Shown piece after piece: positions 49,057 to 51,455 of a DNA stretch of 51,455 nucleotides. Positions within the stretch are counted from its first letter, which is position 1. Every line of letters starts with the position of its first letter. Below the pieces are notes generated by a model. The model saw only the letters and a list, made by a program, of their open reading frames with translations, was not told where the DNA came from and did not search any database. Location: the NCBI GenBank assembly GCA_903822335.1, contig CAIJOT010000323.1:1-51455 (forward strand), read 5' to 3'. A program made the translations under genes and the position numbers. This DNA is from an uncultured delta proteobacterium. Lineage in GTDB: Bacteria > Desulfobacterota > Syntrophorhabdia > Syntrophorhabdales > Syntrophorhabdaceae.

Positions 49057-49190
49057 GGCAGTAGCGGTCGAGTTCTTGTCCGCTATTCCGGTACACAAAA
49101 CATTTGCCGCATAATGGTTGAAGGACCAAGCGATAACCTAACTGAAAAGTATTGTGAGCACATTGCCAGCGTCTTAAAAAGCGTACTCGG
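49057..49190 (+). pseudogene. glmM: 3' remnant of glmM (phosphoglucosamine mutase C-terminal domain)
   Basis: GSSGRVLVRYSGTQNICRIMVEGPSDNLTEKYCEHIASVLKSVLG matches the GlmM phosphate-binding GRxLxRxSGTE...RVMVEG region; no upstream GlmM domains. Confidence 0.75.
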
Positions 49191-49225
49191 TTGGCTTCAT
49201 CACTCAAACAAATCCTGTATTGTAA

Positions 49226-49414
49226 CTATTGATTCGATTCCCTTTTACGAAAGAAAGTCATTAAAAATTCGGCATCTTTCGGAGAAAGGTCAAACTTAAA
49301 CACAACCTTTTCAATGAGTGGTTGAATAGGTTGATCTGGATTTTCTTGAAGGTTTGCAGAAATCCATTTGATTGCCCTTCGTATATTTTCTCCTTCCGGC
49401 ATAATGGGAGACAT
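49226..49414 (-). CDS. Small hypothetical protein
   Basis: 62 aa; ENIRRAIKWISANLQENPDQPIQPLIEKVVFKFDLSPKDAEFLMTFF; upstream GGAGGTTACCGCAT. Confidence 0.6.
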   Translation of the reverse strand: MSPIMPEGENIRRAIKWISANLQENPDQPIQPLIEKVVFKFDLSPKDAEFLMTFFRKRESNQ

Positions 49415-49463
49415 ATGCGGTAACCTCCTATAAAGAATATACCATCATCAATTATCCGATTTG

Positions 49464-50162
49464 CTACAACTGAAATGCTGTTATGAATCTGTCTGTTGTG
49501 AGAATATCTTTATGAACAACCCTGCCATTCCCGTTCTTCAACATGCTCTCTTCCATGTCTCTCATCACATCTTCACAAAGGACATCGGGTAAGCCTTCCA
49601 TAATGTCAATGGGAATGAAGATCGTTTTTGTCTCTGCGGTGACCTTATCTTTATTGCACTGTCTCCAGACCCACCTTCTTGTCAGCACTTCCTTCTCGTC
49701 CTTATACACGACCTCTCCTCTATCTGCCACCTCCAATTCACCGCTATCCATTGGGGTAAAAGGCTCGCTTCCTTTTGCAAAACAGAGGGATATATTACCC
49801 TCTATGGGTTGAAGGGCATGACCTCCTATGGGTACAAGATATTTCAGAGAGACTGCATTGTACAGGTCCACAATGGGGTTAATTCTCGGGAATGGTCCCC
49901 CCTTGAGTGCCCGACGGAGGAGGGATTCGATGGAGCTATAATATTTCGATGCTGAAATCCCGAGCTTCGTAAATGCCTCCCTCCACACCTTTATGTGTGG
50001 ATGATCCTGGGGTTTGTCATAAACAAAACTCGCTTTTGTATGTTCAAGGATTGCCTCAAGTTGATCCTCTCCATACTTTGTATTATCTATCTCACAGATT
50101 AATACACCTATCTTTAAGGAAGGGAATACATCAAAGAGCTTTGCATCAATCGAAAAATTCAT
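49464..50162 (-). CDS. B3/B4 tRNA-binding domain protein
   Basis: HIKVWREAFTKLGISASKYYSSIESLLRRALKGGPFPRINPIVDLYNAVSLKYLVPIGGHAL. Confidence 0.88.
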   Translation of the reverse strand: MNFSIDAKLFDVFPSLKIGVLICEIDNTKYGEDQLEAILEHTKASFVYDKPQDHPHIKVWREAFTKLGISASKYYSSIESLLRRALKGGPFPRINPIVDLYNAVSLKYLVPIGGHALQPIEGNISLCFAKGSEPFTPMDSGELEVADRGEVVYKDEKEVLTRRWVWRQCNKDKVTAETKTIFIPIDIMEGLPDVLCEDVMRDMEESMLKNGNGRVVHKDILTTDRFITAFQL

Positions 50163-50165
50163 TTA

Positions 50166-50570
50166 TCACTTCTTTGAGGCTATAGAGATTCTTGCTATTG
50201 CACGGAGAAGTGCCAATTCATATTTCTTATATTCTGAGCTATCTGTTGGTATCTCTTTCAATGCAGCTTCTACCCTCTGTTCTGCCCTCTTCGCACGCTC
50301 AATATCTATTTCTTCGGCAAGTTCTGCGGTATCCAGGAGAAACATCACTGTATCGTCGAGCACTTCAGCAAAACCACCACTTGTTGCAAGGTGGGTGGTC
50401 TTCCCGCCTTTCATATAACGAACCTCACCAATTTCCAGAATGGTGAGAAATTTTGCATGTCCAGGGAGAATACCAAACTCACCAAATACCCCCTTCGCTT
50501 CTACCATATCTACTTCTTCCCGCACGAGCACCTTTTCAGGGGTAATTATCTCAAAATTAAGCACGTTCAC
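50166..50570 (-). CDS. atpC: F1F0 ATP synthase epsilon subunit
   Basis: NFEIITPEKVLVREEVDMVEAKGVFGEFGILPGHAKFLT. Confidence 0.95.
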   Translation of the reverse strand: MNVLNFEIITPEKVLVREEVDMVEAKGVFGEFGILPGHAKFLTILEIGEVRYMKGGKTTHLATSGGFAEVLDDTVMFLLDTAELAEEIDIERAKRAEQRVEAALKEIPTDSSEYKKYELALLRAIARISIASKK

Positions 50571-50572
50571 AA

Positions 50573-51455
<883 letters not shown>

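Noticed and set aside
48976-49299. 107-aa ORF as an intact gene
   Set aside because: Only the middle is recognisable, as the GlmM C-terminus; ends are unrelated, so treated as a gene remnant.

Overview
This 51.5 kb bacterial chromosomal window looks like an anaerobic, Desulfobacterota/Syntrophorhabdus-like genome; that taxon guess comes from gene content and style only. I found no rRNA, tRNA, CRISPR array or intact transposon. Main blocks: (1) a housekeeping run on + (C39-like peptidase tail, TPR lipoprotein, pepP, efp, tmk, holB, ricT/PSP1, metG, DUF721). (2) A Kdp K+ transport locus with a physically split KdpD and an HExxH protein at the operon end. (3) larC/larB followed by the yraN-rnhB-rplS-SPOUT MTase-trmD-rimM-khpA-rpsP-ffh cluster on -. 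(4) Accessory genes, including a geranylgeranyl-reductase-like gene with an in-frame UGA, an exported SagB-like nitroreductase, an SPL-like radical SAM protein, a PanE-like reductase and a decayed gatB. (5) A corrinoid methyltransferase operon (two URO-D/MtaA-like proteins, a B12 protein and a molybdopterin oxidoreductase) with a divergent LysR gene. (6) A pair of ArsA/Get3-like ATPases, a small conserved protein and CstA. (7) A divergent membrane pyrophosphatase with a polytopic partner gene. (8) A B12 radical SAM gene, a glmM 3' remnant, a B3/B4-domain gene, and atpC/atpD (partial). Best candidates for something new: the ArsA-like pair with complementary lesions in its switch motifs; the two-URO-D/corrinoid/Mo-oxidoreductase operon; a probable CTG start codon on the SPOUT methyltransferase; 7-nt-periodic inverted repeats in intergenic regions; and a 23-bp exact inverted repeat bracketing the LysR gene.
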